From the NCBI RefSeq assembly GCF_000154445.1, contig NZ_DS499567.1: 64,000 nt of DNA. One strand, 5' to 3'. How positions within the stretch are numbered: the first letter of the stretch is position 1; the number at the start of each line of letters is the position of its first letter. This document shows positions 18,132 to 27,482 of the stretch, in pieces. The position numbers were made by a program, and so were the translations under genes. Below the pieces are notes generated by a model. It was not told where the DNA came from, searched no databases, and was given only the letters and a program-made list of their open reading frames with translations. The DNA is from Intestinibacter bartlettii. Lineage in GTDB: Bacteria; Bacillota; Clostridia; Peptostreptococcales; Peptostreptococcaceae.

Positions 18132-18919
18132 ATGATTAACTTAAGCAAAGAGTTAATAAGACAAATAATAGCAGATGGAGGATTTCAAACTCTAAAGGAT
18201 ATAGGCGATTATCTAAAGGACCCTTATGGAATAGAAATATCTGCTGAGTATGTAAGTCATATAACTGATGTTGTAATTGAACATGCGAGACTGTGGCAAA
18301 ATAGACCTCTTGGATCAGTTTACCCATTTGTATTTATGGATGCCATTTATTACAAAGTAAAAGAAGATTCTAAAATAAAAAATAGAGGTGTTAAAGATGT
18401 ATTGGTATTTATTGTTGATGGTTTGCTTGGCTTTAAGGAAGCTATTAGCGCTAGCTACCCTGAATCAGTTATACAAAGATGTATAATACATCAATTGAGA
18501 AATACATTTAAATATGTATCATATAAAGATTCTAAAGAAGTAATGAATGATTTTAAACTTGTTTATAAAGCTATAAATGAGGCAGAAGCCTTATCGGCCC
18601 TAGATATTGTTGAGGAAAAATGGGTCAAAAAATACCCTACAGCAATAAGAATTTGGAGAGATAATTGGGATGTAATCTCACCATTCTTTAGTTTTCCACA
18701 AAAGATAAGAACTATTATGTATATGACTAATATAATATAGGCGTCAATAGACAATTCAGAAAAGTAACTAAAACAAAATCAACTTTTCCGTCTGACGAAT
18801 CTTTATTAAAAATGCTATATCTAGCAAGTCAGAATATAATGAAAAAGTGGACTATGAGATATAGAGATTGGGACAGTATTTATAACCAATTATCTATATA
18901 CTTTGATAATAGAGTATAG
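18132..18919 (+). pseudogene. Decayed IS256-family (mutator-type) transposase
   Basis: The start 'INLSKELIRQIIADGGF' and the segments 'IEISAEYVSHITDV', 'LWQNRPLGSVYPFVFMDAI', 'IIHQLRNTFKYVSYKDSKEV' and 'FPQKIRTIMYMTNII' are IS256-type. Family comparison indicates two in-frame internal deletions: roughly 100 residues after 'GDYLKD', and about 45 residues after 'KVKEDSKI' around the second catalytic region. The frame breaks at 18740 (TAG). The C-terminus continues in another frame to 18919, with 'RQFRKVTKTKSTFPSDESLLK' and 'YRDWDSIYNQL'. It cannot be an active transposase. Confidence 0.85.
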
Positions 18920-18995
18920 ATTTTAAAAATCAATATCCAAAATTTGTTGGAGTATAAGGGGTTGGAATCAATCTTTCAGACTCCACTAGATTTAG

Positions 18996-19262
18996 TTTTA
19001 CCATTTTACAAATAAATTTGCTATAGAGGGGAGAAATTACTCTAAAGTACAAATCAATGTACACTCCTCTTTTGGAGAAAATCCATTTATATATAGTAAT
19101 TGTAACGAAGAAATGATACTTTGGGAAATTTGGTTACCTAAATACGGGAAAATATACAATGCATTAGAAAGAAAAAACTATTTTGATATACAAAAAGAAA
19201 ATCGGCACGAGAAGAAGAAAGAAATAGATAAATATAGTTTTGAACAAATATGTTTATTTTGA
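18996..19262 (+). pseudogene. C-terminal remnant of a second transposase-like gene
   Basis: An open frame without a start reads '...RNYSKVQINVHSSFGENPF...' followed by 'CNEEMILWEIWLPKYGKIYN' and ends at TGA 19260-19262. The Cys-containing 'MILWEIWxPKYG' pattern resembles the zinc-binding end of IS91-type transposases as I remember them. The upstream catalytic part is absent and a stop at 18993 closes the frame. The family call is tentative; that it is a remnant is clear. Confidence 0.45.
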
Positions 19263-19352
19263 GAAGGCTATTAGAAAAATACAGATAGCCTAGCTTTGCT
19301 ATGCCTAAAATTATATAATATAAGAAATGGAAAAAATTAAGTAGTATATATT

Positions 19353-19439
19353 ATGTTTGAAGAATTAGATGAAATGCCAGTTTTAAAATGTCCTCTTTGT
19401 TGATCAAAATTTGAATACAAAAAAACTGAAGACTGTTAG
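19353..19439 (+). pseudogene. Broken zinc-ribbon-like mini gene
   Basis: It reads 'MFEELDEMPVLKCPLC', then an in-frame TGA at 19401, then 'SKFEYKKTEDC' and TAG. A single change of TGA to GGA would restore 'CPLCGSKF', a normal zinc-ribbon half. It is probably a decayed small gene beside the transposase remnants. Confidence 0.35.
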
Positions 19440-19452
19440 GCATCAGTTAAGG

Positions 19453-19478
19453 TGACATCTTTAAGATGTCATTTTTTT
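19453..19478 (+). terminator. Terminator in the IS-remnant region
   Basis: TGACATC (19453-19459) pairs with GATGTCA (19465-19471), then seven Ts. Confidence 0.8.
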
Positions 19479-19645
19479 AATACTATAACTTTCCAAATAC
19501 ATATCTTAGTGATACAATAAATATCAAAGAGTTAGAAAAATATGTAAAATATAAAAATGACCAAGATGTAATAAGACAAAAAATGCACTTTAATAAAAGA
19601 AATTTACAAAAAAACACAATAAATGATATTATTAAGGAGGATAAA

Positions 19646-20587
19646 ATGTCAGCATTAACAATAAGCCCAGAAGAAGTAAAGAGAGTGAAAGGATTAGGAT
19701 TTTTGAATAATAAAGGGACTGATAATTTTTCAGCAAGAGTATTAACAGTAAACGGGAAAATAACTGCTGCTCAACATAGATGTTTAGCAGATGCAGCAGA
19801 GTTATTTGGAAATGGGATAATAACTTTTACAACTAGATTATCTGTAGAAGTTCAAGGTATACCATTTGATAAAATAGAAGATTTCAGAAAATATATAGCA
19901 AAAGAAGGTTTAGAAACTGGCGGTACAGGAGCAAAAATCCGTCCAATTGTATCATGTAAGGGGACAACTTGCCAATATGGTAGACTAGATTCATTTAAAG
20001 TATCTGAAGAAATGCACCACAGATTTTTTGAAGGATATAAAGGTGTAGCACTACCACATAAATTTAAAATGGCAGTTGGAGGATGTCCAAACAACTGTAT
20101 GAAACCAGATTTAAATGATGTCGGCATAATAGGACAATTAGTGCCAATTCACGATATCGAAAAATGTAAAGGATGCAAAAAGTGTAAGATAGAACAAGTA
20201 TGTCCAATGCATGCTTGTAAGGTTGTTGATAAAAAAATTACTAGGGACACTAATGTATGTAACAACTGCGGTCGTTGTGTGGGAAAATGTCCATTTGGAG
20301 TAGTTGATGAAGGAACTTATGGATACAAAATTTACGTTGGTGGAAGATGGGGTAAAAAAATCTCTATCGGTAAACCACTAAGCAAGATATTTACAGATTT
20401 AGACGAAGCATTAAATGTTATAGAAAAAACTATTCTATTATACAAAAATCAAGGAATAAAAGATGAACGTTTTGAAGAAACAATAAAACGTATAGGTTTT
20501 GAAAATGTAGAAAAACAATTATTCTCAGATGAATTGTTAGATAAAAAAGAAGAAATCTTAAATCAAGAATTAGCAACAGCTAAGTAA
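19646..20587 (+). CDS. Siroheme nitrite/sulfite reductase with ferredoxin domain
   Basis: A 313-residue protein. The N-terminal half is the ferredoxin-like nitrite/sulfite reductase domain. The siroheme/[4Fe-4S] ligand pattern is 'CKGTTCQYG' (CX5C) and 'GGCPNNCMKPD' (CX3C). The insert after it is a two-cluster ferredoxin ('CKGCKKCKIEQVCPMHAC' and 'CNNCGRCVGKCPF'). It probably reduces sulfite, or nitrite, by six electrons with ferredoxin-type donors in the cytoplasm. The small size and single subunit resemble the simple anaerobic siroheme reductases. Start ATG 19646 follows AAGGAGG (19634-19640); the frame extends upstream but has no ribosome binding site there. Confidence 0.88.
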   Translation: MSALTISPEEVKRVKGLGFLNNKGTDNFSARVLTVNGKITAAQHRCLADAAELFGNGIITFTTRLSVEVQGIPFDKIEDFRKYIAKEGLETGGTGAKIRPIVSCKGTTCQYGRLDSFKVSEEMHHRFFEGYKGVALPHKFKMAVGGCPNNCMKPDLNDVGIIGQLVPIHDIEKCKGCKKCKIEQVCPMHACKVVDKKITRDTNVCNNCGRCVGKCPFGVVDEGTYGYKIYVGGRWGKKISIGKPLSKIFTDLDEALNVIEKTILLYKNQGIKDERFEETIKRIGFENVEKQLFSDELLDKKEEILNQELATAK

Positions 20588-20648
20588 TATATATAAAGTA
20601 AATAGATTAAAAAATAGTTACATAGCTTTGAAACAAAACTAATTAAAC

Positions 20649-20686
20649 ATAGCCTACTCTATATAAAAAGAGCAGGCTATTTTAAT
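20649..20686. terminator. Bidirectional terminator between sulfite reductase and nitroreductase
   Basis: ATAGCCTACTCT (20649-20660) pairs with AGAGCAGGCTAT (20669-20680) and is flanked by A and T runs, between convergent genes. Confidence 0.85.
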
Positions 20687-20714
20687 ATACGTTTATAATT
20701 GCATAATTAAATTA

Positions 20715-21518
20715 TTAAAAATATTTATCTGGCACCCAAGAAATCACATATTCGTAATCTGTTTTTATTTCGGGGTTTAATATTTTAAATCTTCCTTTTA
20801 CCCTTTGCTCTTCCAATACACAATCCAAATGGCAAAGTGCAATACCCATATCTATTTTATTCATATCTCTATTCTTTGTAGTATAAAAATGCAATCCATC
20901 ATCGTCTAATACAACTCGCCAAGGTTGAGAATTTCGAGAAGATGGCGCAAGTCTTACTGCCTCTAGTGCATCTCCGTAAATTCCAGCTTGTCTTTTTGCC
21001 ATAGGAGTATAAAAATCTTCCTTATGAAACAATTTACTAAAGGGTTCTCTCTTATTATGATTATTTCCAATCATAAATCCTATAGGACTTCTTCTACTAC
21101 CATGATAACCAATAGGCGAAACAACCGGCAATATATATCCATCTGGCAAATCAACTGCTTTGGCGAATTTGCCTTTGTTGAAAGTTCCTCCAAGCCACAC
21201 AGTACCAAGGTCTAGGGAAGTACAATATAATATAACTTTTTCAAAAGTATATCCCAATGCCTCAAGACAAAATGGCTTGTCCTCACAATAAGCGACTAAA
21301 AAGTAATTAGGATTTTTTATAACACCATAAGTTCCAAGCTTTTCCTTGTGATAATTATCTGAATTTATAATCTTGATATGAATTTTTTTATTAAACGGAT
21401 TATTAACTTCATCGATATAATTTTGAATTTTATCTAAGACAGTTGAATCAATCGGATCTTTGCTATAAGTTCTGATAGACTGCCTAGACTTAATAAGTTG
21501 AAAAATAGACTGTTTCAT
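20715..21518 (-). CDS. Nitroreductase family protein (TM1586-like)
   Basis: A 267-residue protein with the FMN-binding start 'IKSRQSIRTYSKDPID' and the later 'RLAPSSRNSQPWRVV' segment. It fits the TM1586-type nitroreductase branch, in which two half-domains form an internal pseudo-dimer. It probably uses NAD(P)H and FMN to reduce an unknown substrate. On the minus strand AGGGGGT lies six bases before the ATG at 21518, so I use this start rather than one eight codons upstream. Confidence 0.82.
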   Translation of the reverse strand: MKQSIFQLIKSRQSIRTYSKDPIDSTVLDKIQNYIDEVNNPFNKKIHIKIINSDNYHKEKLGTYGVIKNPNYFLVAYCEDKPFCLEALGYTFEKVILYCTSLDLGTVWLGGTFNKGKFAKAVDLPDGYILPVVSPIGYHGSRRSPIGFMIGNNHNKREPFSKLFHKEDFYTPMAKRQAGIYGDALEAVRLAPSSRNSQPWRVVLDDDGLHFYTTKNRDMNKIDMGIALCHLDCVLEEQRVKGRFKILNPEIKTDYEYVISWVPDKYF

Positions 21519-21583
21519 GGTATACCCCCTTAATTTATTCAAGTGATATATAAAAAACTTGAATTCTAAATATTTTTAAATAT

Positions 21584-21709
21584 AGATTTCTTTATAACAC
21601 ATAGGAAATTATATTCATTTATAAATTTTAGATAAATATAATTTCCGTATATGTGTTTCAAAAAAATCTACCTTTTTAAAGGTCTTTATGATAAAAATTT
21701 TTTTATAAG
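21584..21709 (+). repeat. Dispersed palindromic repeat, copy A
   Basis: Arms ACACATAGGAAATTATATT and AATATAATTTCCGTATATGT form a near-perfect inverted repeat around an AT-rich centre. A second hairpin-forming part runs from AAAAATCTACC to AAAAATTTTT. It has the same architecture as the copies at 3991, 26453 and 29981. Confidence 0.8.
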
Positions 21710-21877
21710 TAAATTATAGCATGAAAATTTCGCATTGAATAAAATGTGAAGTCAAAAAAGGTTAAATTTGTATAAAAAGTGCAAATAGATTAAAGAATGT
21801 TATAATATAAATACTAAGAGATATAAAGATTTATTTAAAATATATAAATAACATTAATAGGAGATAGGGAGAACAAT

Positions 21878-22516
21878 ATGAAAAATTACGATGCTTATAT
21901 TTTTGATTTTGACTATACTTTAGCAGATGCAACAGAGCCAGTTGTTGGGAGTTTTTTATACGCACTTGAAAAGATGAATCTACAAAAATCAAGTCGACAA
22001 GATATAATAAACACAATCGGAATTCCAATAGGTGAGTCATATACAATTTTGACAGGGGACGACTCAGAAGAAGGAATAGAATTATTTAAAAAATACCAAA
22101 AAGAAAAATCAGATGAGATAACAGTACCAAATACTGTTTTTATAGGAGATGCAAAAGAAGTTCTACAAATACTTAAAAACAGAGGTAAAAAAATAGGAAT
22201 AGTTTCATCTCGTTGGGGGCAACGTATAAATGATATTTTTGAAAATTTAAACTCACGAGAACTTATCGATTTTATAATAGGAACAGAACATGTTGAAAAT
22301 TATAAACCAAATCCAGAGGGATTATTCAAAATGATAGATATGATGGAGGCCAAAAATCCGCTTTACATCGGCGACAGTTATATAGATGCACAGACAGCAC
22401 AAAACGCCAAAATAGATTTTGTAGGAGTTACAACAGGAACAACTTCAAGGGAAAAACTTGAATCTTACCCACATGTAGCTGTGTTAGATAATTTAAAAGA
22501 TATTTTGGAAATTTAA
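21878..22516 (+). CDS. HAD-superfamily phosphatase (phosphoglycolate-phosphatase-like)
   Basis: A 212-residue HAD hydrolase with all four motifs: nucleophile 'DFDYTLADAT' (Asp at about 10), 'IVSSRWG', Lys in 'NYKPNPEG' and 'YIGDSYIDAQTA'. The cap is the helical C1 type. It is a cytoplasmic phosphatase acting on a small phosphorylated metabolite; the substrate cannot be inferred. It starts at ATG 21878 after AGGAGATAGGGAG. Confidence 0.88.
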   Translation: MKNYDAYIFDFDYTLADATEPVVGSFLYALEKMNLQKSSRQDIINTIGIPIGESYTILTGDDSEEGIELFKKYQKEKSDEITVPNTVFIGDAKEVLQILKNRGKKIGIVSSRWGQRINDIFENLNSRELIDFIIGTEHVENYKPNPEGLFKMIDMMEAKNPLYIGDSYIDAQTAQNAKIDFVGVTTGTTSREKLESYPHVAVLDNLKDILEI

Positions 22517-22581
22517 ATATTATATGATAAAATTAACTTAGTTATAACTATAATTACGAAAAGGAAAATTAGGGGGAAAAA

Positions 22582-22953
22582 ATGATTTTATCATATATAA
22601 AAAATAACAGGGATTATAAAAATATGTCTTACAAAGAGGCAAAAGAATATGCGCTTTTATACAGCATGGATCAATTTACTTTAACTGCTTTTAAAATCGA
22701 AGAATATCTATCAAATCCAGAGCTTAATAAAGAGATTGATGGGGTATTATTAGCTACAAATTATAGCAAAATCAACGAGTTCTTGCTTAAAGTTAAAGAA
22801 ATGAAAGACGATAAAAAAGAGTATGAATCTTATTTTGAAGATGGGATTGATAAATTGATTAAAGAATATGAGAAATTCAAATATGACGACACGCTTAAGC
22901 ATATTTATGAGTATTTAAATTATGCGAAAAAGTACTTCTTCTATGCGATGTAG
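22582..22953 (+). CDS. Hypothetical helical protein
   Basis: A 123-residue protein rich in Lys, Glu and Tyr with no signal peptide or membrane segment. It looks all-helical ('SYKEAKEYALLYSMDQFTLTAFKIEEYL', 'DDTLKHIYEYLNYAKKYFFYAM'). I do not recognise a family. A good AGGGGG site precedes the ATG, and a terminator follows. It may form a transcription unit with the preceding HAD gene (65 bp gap). Confidence 0.6.
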   Translation: MILSYIKNNRDYKNMSYKEAKEYALLYSMDQFTLTAFKIEEYLSNPELNKEIDGVLLATNYSKINEFLLKVKEMKDDKKEYESYFEDGIDKLIKEYEKFKYDDTLKHIYEYLNYAKKYFFYAM

Positions 22954-22976
22954 AAATAAGTTAATTAAGTATATAC

Positions 22977-23013
22977 AAGGCTATTGCAAATAAAAACTGC
23001 AATAGCCTTTAAA
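22977..23013 (+). terminator. Terminator before nrdE
   Basis: AAGGCTATTGCA (22977-22988) pairs perfectly with TGCAATAGCCTT (22998-23009), then TAAATTTG. Confidence 0.85.
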
Positions 23014-23055
23014 TTTGTTATAAGTTATTTTATATAAATTGAAACAATATGAAAA

Positions 23056-23103
23056 GCACAGTATATAGTAGATATAAAGATAAGTTGATACTATATATGG
23101 TAT
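23056..23103 (+). promoter_or_regulatory. Pair of NrdR boxes upstream of nrdEF
   Basis: GCACAGTATATAGTAG (23056-23071) and ATACTATATATGGTAT (23088-23103) both resemble the NrdR consensus ACACWATATATWGTGT. Their centres are 32 bp apart, about three helical turns, which is the usual spacing for cooperative NrdR binding. NrdR would repress nrdEF when dATP is high. The distance to nrdE (170 bp) implies a long leader. Confidence 0.75.
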
Positions 23104-23273
23104 TTTATTTTTAGAAAAAATGCAAAAAATAAATTAAAAATAAATTATGTGGGTATACATGATAAATGGACATTATAAATATATAGACTTTAAACTCAAA
23201 ATAATTGTAAAGCGATTATTCTGAGCAAAATTATAAATTGACAGTATAAACTAAGATATAAAGGAGAAATTCG

Positions 23274-25370
23274 ATGAATTATATAGAGTTAAATAACCAA
23301 GTTATAATCAGGGATGAGAATGGAAAATATCAACTTAATAAAGATAAAGAAGCTCTAAAATCATATTTAGAGGATTACATAGAGCCCAAAATGAAGAAAT
23401 TCGACAATTTGAATGATAGATTAAATTATTTAGTTGAAAATGACTACTACTCAAAGGAAATTTTAGATTTGTATGATCAGTATGTTATTGATGTAATATA
23501 TGATTTTATAAGAGCGAAAAATTTTAAATTCCAGTCTTATATGAGTGCGAGCAAGTTTTATCAAAATTATGCGCTTAAGAGTAATGATGGTGAGGAAATA
23601 TTAGAAAATTACGAGGATAAGGTGTTAATTGTTGCATTGACGCTTGGAAATGGGGAACCTAAGCTTGCTAAGGATATTGCAGAGAAGCTAATAAATCAAG
23701 AATTTCAACCAGCAACACCGACCTTCCTAAATGCAGGAAGGGCAAGAGGTGGAAAGATGGTATCTTGCTTTTTAGTTAATGTTGAAGATAGTTGTGAAGG
23801 TATATCTTATGCCGTTTCATCTGCAAACCACTTGTCTAAAATTGGCGGTGGAGTGGCGCTTAATCTGACTAGACTTAGAGCATCAGGCGAGTCTATTAAA
23901 GGAATAAAAGGAGCAGCCGGCGGAGTTATGGGTGTTGCAAAATTACTAGAGCAATCATTCAGCTATTTCAACCAAATGGGAGCGAGACAAGGCGCTGGGG
24001 CAGTTTATTTAAATGTACTTCATCCTGATTTTGAAACACTTTTAGACAGCAAAAAAATAAATGCTGATGAGAAAATAAGGCTGACTACACTTTCAATAGG
24101 AGCGATAATCCCAGATAAATTTATGGAACTTGCCGAGAAAAATGAAAAATGTTACGCATTTTATCCACATTCAATTTATCAAAAATACGGTGTTCATTTA
24201 GATGGAATCAAGATGGATGAGTGGTACGATAAATTGGCTAATGACGATGAGATTGAGAAAAAGGAAATCAATCCGAGGGAGTTACTAACTAGGATTGCAC
24301 AAACTCAACAAGAATCAGGATACCCATATGTCGTATTTATCGACAGCGCAAATGAACAACATACTTTAAAAGATGTCGGAATGATAAAAATGTCGAACTT
24401 ATGTTGTGAGATTTTCCAATACCAAACGCCATCAGATATAAAAGGTTATGGTCAAGTCAGCGATTGGGGACAAGATATAAGTTGTAACCTTGGTTCATTA
24501 AATATAGCCAATGTTATGGATAATAAAGATATTGAAAAGACGATAGATGTAGCGATTAGAGCCTTGACATATGTTTCTGACAATACAAATATAGAAGAAG
24601 TACCTACTATCAAAAAAGGAAACGACTCATCACATTCAATCGGGCTAGGAGCGATGAATTTACATGGATATTTAGTCAGAGAAGATATAATCTATACATC
24701 AAAAGAAGGTAGAGAATTTGCCGATGTATTCTTCGCAATGATGAGATATTACGCGATAAAAACATCTATGAATATAGCAATTGAAAAAGGAGAAACATTC
24801 AACGGATTTGAAAAATCAGAATATGCAAAAGGGCCAGAAAGTGAATTATTTAAAAAATACTGCACAAAAGATTTCTTGCCAACTAGCGAAAAAGTATCAA
24901 AATTATTTGAAGGAATAAACATTCCGACAAAAGAAGACTGGACAGAATTACTACAACAAGTTAAAAATAACGGGATATACAATGCATACTTAACTGCAAT
25001 CGCACCGACTCAAAGTATAAGTTATGTTCAAAACTCAACTTCGAGCGTTATGCCGATAACTGAGCAAATAGAAGTTAGAACTTATGGCGATTCGACAACA
25101 ATTTACCCAATGCCGTTTTTAACTAATGAAAACATGCTTTACTACCAATCAGCATACAGAATAGACATGTTAGACCTTATTGATATGGTGGCGATAATTC
25201 AAGGACATATTGACCAAGGAATTTCGACAACACTATTTGTAACAGACGACAAAACAACAAGAGATATTGCAAGATACTACATTTATGCACATAAAAAAGG
25301 ACTAAAAAGCCTTTATTATACGAGAACGAAGATGGAAAGAAATAATGAATGCCTAGTGTGTTCAGTTTAA
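23274..25370 (+). CDS. nrdE: Class Ib ribonucleoside-diphosphate reductase, alpha subunit
   Basis: A 698-residue protein of standard NrdE length. It has 'PATPTFLNAGRARGGKMVSCFLV' with an active-site Cys, 'NLCCEIFQYQTP', 'CNLGSLNIANVM', 'YLTAIAPTQSISYVQNSTSSVMP' and the C-terminal redox pair 'CLVCSV'. It reduces ribonucleoside diphosphates to deoxy forms using the radical from NrdF. NrdF follows after 24 bp. No nrdI or nrdH lies next to it, although class Ib enzymes with a manganese cofactor need NrdI; these would have to be elsewhere. Confidence 0.97.
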   Translation: MNYIELNNQVIIRDENGKYQLNKDKEALKSYLEDYIEPKMKKFDNLNDRLNYLVENDYYSKEILDLYDQYVIDVIYDFIRAKNFKFQSYMSASKFYQNYALKSNDGEEILENYEDKVLIVALTLGNGEPKLAKDIAEKLINQEFQPATPTFLNAGRARGGKMVSCFLVNVEDSCEGISYAVSSANHLSKIGGGVALNLTRLRASGESIKGIKGAAGGVMGVAKLLEQSFSYFNQMGARQGAGAVYLNVLHPDFETLLDSKKINADEKIRLTTLSIGAIIPDKFMELAEKNEKCYAFYPHSIYQKYGVHLDGIKMDEWYDKLANDDEIEKKEINPRELLTRIAQTQQESGYPYVVFIDSANEQHTLKDVGMIKMSNLCCEIFQYQTPSDIKGYGQVSDWGQDISCNLGSLNIANVMDNKDIEKTIDVAIRALTYVSDNTNIEEVPTIKKGNDSSHSIGLGAMNLHGYLVREDIIYTSKEGREFADVFFAMMRYYAIKTSMNIAIEKGETFNGFEKSEYAKGPESELFKKYCTKDFLPTSEKVSKLFEGINIPTKEDWTELLQQVKNNGIYNAYLTAIAPTQSISYVQNSTSSVMPITEQIEVRTYGDSTTIYPMPFLTNENMLYYQSAYRIDMLDLIDMVAIIQGHIDQGISTTLFVTDDKTTRDIARYYIYAHKKGLKSLYYTRTKMERNNECLVCSV

Positions 25371-25394
25371 GATTCAACATAAAGAGGTGATAAA

Positions 25395-26378
25395 ATGACA
25401 TTTAAATTAAACAACGTACACAAAGCAGTCAACTGGAATGTTGAGGACGACGACTTCACTCAGGCATTTTGGGATCAGAATGTAAAACAATTTTGGCTGC
25501 CAGAGGAAATATCAGTGTCAAAAGATGTAAAAGTATGGAGCGAACTTTCGCCAGAGGAGAGAAATCTTTATAAAAAAGTGTTAGGTGGACTGACACTTTT
25601 AGACACAAAACAAGCCAACAACGGAATACCATCGATGATGAGTTTGACAGATAATCTTCAACGAAAAGCCGTACTTTCATTTATGGGAACTATGGAAGAA
25701 ATCCACGCAAAGAGCTATTCATCAATATTTACAACATTATTAACAGTGCCGGAAATAGACGAGATATTTGAATGGATAGAAAGCGAGCCGACTTTACAGA
25801 AAAAAGCCGAAATAGTTTTAGCCCAATACGAAAATACAGATGACAGATATGGTCTATATATGTCGATGGCGACATCAGTATTTTTAGAAAGCTTTTTATT
25901 TTACTCAGGATTTTTCTACCCATTATTTTTAGCTGGACAAGGAAAAATGATGGCAAGTGGAGAGATAATTTCACTAATACTTAGAGACGAATCACTTCAC
26001 GGAAAATACATCGGACTTCTTGCACAAGAGATATTCAAAGATTTTTCGAAAGAAGAACAAAAAGAGTACAAATCAAAAGTCATGGACGTATTCGATAGAC
26101 TTATGGAAAACGAAATAAACTACACAAATACAATATACGAAGGAACAGGGTTAGCTGATGAAGTCATAAATTTCCTAAAATACAACGCAAACAGAGCAAT
26201 GGAAAACCTAGGATACGACAACAGACTCGAAGTCGACCCAGTAAACCCAATCGTGCTAAACGGACTTAGCACAGAAACAAAAACACACGACTTCTTCTCA
26301 ACAAAAGGTAACGGATATCAAAAAGGAGTGTATGAATCGCTACAAGATAGTGACTTTGTTTTCGATAGGGAGATATAA
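25395..26378 (+). CDS. nrdF: Class Ib ribonucleotide reductase, beta (radical) subunit
   Basis: A 327-residue protein of NrdF size with the di-metal carboxylate ligands in 'FMGTMEEIHAKSYSSIF' and 'LILRDESLHGKYIG'. It holds the metal-tyrosyl radical used by NrdE. AGAGGTGAT precedes the ATG and the 24-bp gap to nrdE indicates an operon. A terminator hairpin follows at 26412. Confidence 0.96.
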   Translation: MTFKLNNVHKAVNWNVEDDDFTQAFWDQNVKQFWLPEEISVSKDVKVWSELSPEERNLYKKVLGGLTLLDTKQANNGIPSMMSLTDNLQRKAVLSFMGTMEEIHAKSYSSIFTTLLTVPEIDEIFEWIESEPTLQKKAEIVLAQYENTDDRYGLYMSMATSVFLESFLFYSGFFYPLFLAGQGKMMASGEIISLILRDESLHGKYIGLLAQEIFKDFSKEEQKEYKSKVMDVFDRLMENEINYTNTIYEGTGLADEVINFLKYNANRAMENLGYDNRLEVDPVNPIVLNGLSTETKTHDFFSTKGNGYQKGVYESLQDSDFVFDREI

Positions 26379-26411
26379 ATTTAGGGGTTTTATATATATT
26401 ATAAAAAAAAG

Positions 26412-26453
26412 ACCACATCTTAGAGTTTCATTAACTGAATCTCGAGATGTGGT
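26412..26453 (+). terminator. Hairpin after nrdF
   Basis: ACCACATCT (26412-26420) pairs with AGATGTGGT (26445-26453), with further pairing inside and only TTATTTAT after it. It directly abuts repeat copy B. Confidence 0.65.
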
Positions 26454-26574
26454 TATTTATAGCACATAGGAAATTATAGTTCATTTAAAAATTGTGGATA
26501 AGTATAATTTCTGTATATGTGCTTCAAAGAAATCTACATCTTTAAGGGTCTTTAGAATTAAAGATTTCTTTATT
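26453..26574 (+). repeat. Dispersed palindromic repeat, copy B
   Basis: Arms GCACATAGGAAATTATA and TATAATTTCTGTATATGTGC, then AAAGAAATCTACATCTTT and AAAGATTTCTTTA. The final bases overlap the stop of the minus-strand nuclease-family gene. Confidence 0.8.
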
Positions 26575-27277
26575 AATTAAGGTGCTTTTTTATTATTTCT
26601 CTAACCCTTTCTATATCAATTTTAGTGAATCTTGAAATAGTTGCTTCATCAAGGCCTTCCCCTAACATATTTAATACTATCTCTACTTGATTTTTCTCAA
26701 TACCTTTTTCAATTCCTTTTTCAATCCCCTTTTTTTCAACTTCTGGATCATATAAACTCTTAGTCATGATATTCACCTCTTTTTCTAAGTTTTCATCATC
26801 TATATAATTTCTATTTAGATATTCAATTAAATTTTGAATTGCTAAAAGCATACTGTGAAAATCTTCACCGAGGATTTCATCTTGGTCAAATAACTCCTTT
26901 GACTCAATAGCTAGTTTTTCAGCTAAATTTCTAGCCACTATAGATAACTCTTTAATTTTATTTATATCATTTTTCTTTTTCGCATAATTTAATTTCTTTC
27001 TCAAGTTAAATAGTTGTAGCGGAATCAATGGATACATCTTTTTTTCAATAAGGTCTTTGTCATTGTATTCCCAGTATTTCATAACATCAACTTCATAAAG
27101 AAACTCTTTTTCATCTCCAAAAACTATCATTAATTTTAAGCTATCTTCAATATTTTTATTTTCCTCAAAGAAAATCACCTTCTGCTTTGGAACATACAAT
27201 CTTTTGATATTATCCCCACCATAATCAGCATTTTCTTTTCCTTTTCTAAATCCATACTCAAACATACGAATTATCAT
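26573..27277 (-). pseudogene. 5'-truncated PD-(D/E)XK nuclease-family (Rpn/transposase-type) gene
   Basis: The 234 residues match the middle and end of the PD-(D/E)XK family proteins common in Clostridia: 'RMFEYGFRKGKENADY', 'IKRLYVPKQKVIFFEENKNI', 'KMYPLIPLQLFNLRKKL', a 'GIEKGIEKGIEK' repeat and a C-terminal 'LGEGLDEATISRFTKI'. The N-terminal region of roughly 100 residues, including the catalytic Asp and 'EFQ' motif before 'RMFEYG', is missing, and the open frame begins with 'MIIRMFEYG' without a convincing ribosome binding site. It is probably a dead relic. Confidence 0.7.
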
Positions 27278-27482
27278 GGTGTTATCATTTTTAATTTATT
27301 ATATCTAATATTTTTCTATTTGGATAGCACCTCTTTAGGTATATCTAATTCTTTACTGAAAATTAGTATTTTAAACAAAATAAGTAAATTTTTCTATAAT
27401 TATAAATATAAAAAATTCATTGGAAAGTACGAGGTTTAGGTTATGATATAATATAAGTAAAAATATCAATTAAGGAGAAAGT

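Noticed and set aside
19583..19645. N-terminal extension of the sulfite reductase frame
   Set aside because: It has no ribosome binding site, while AAGGAGG is perfectly placed before ATG 19646, and the extension does not look like family sequence.
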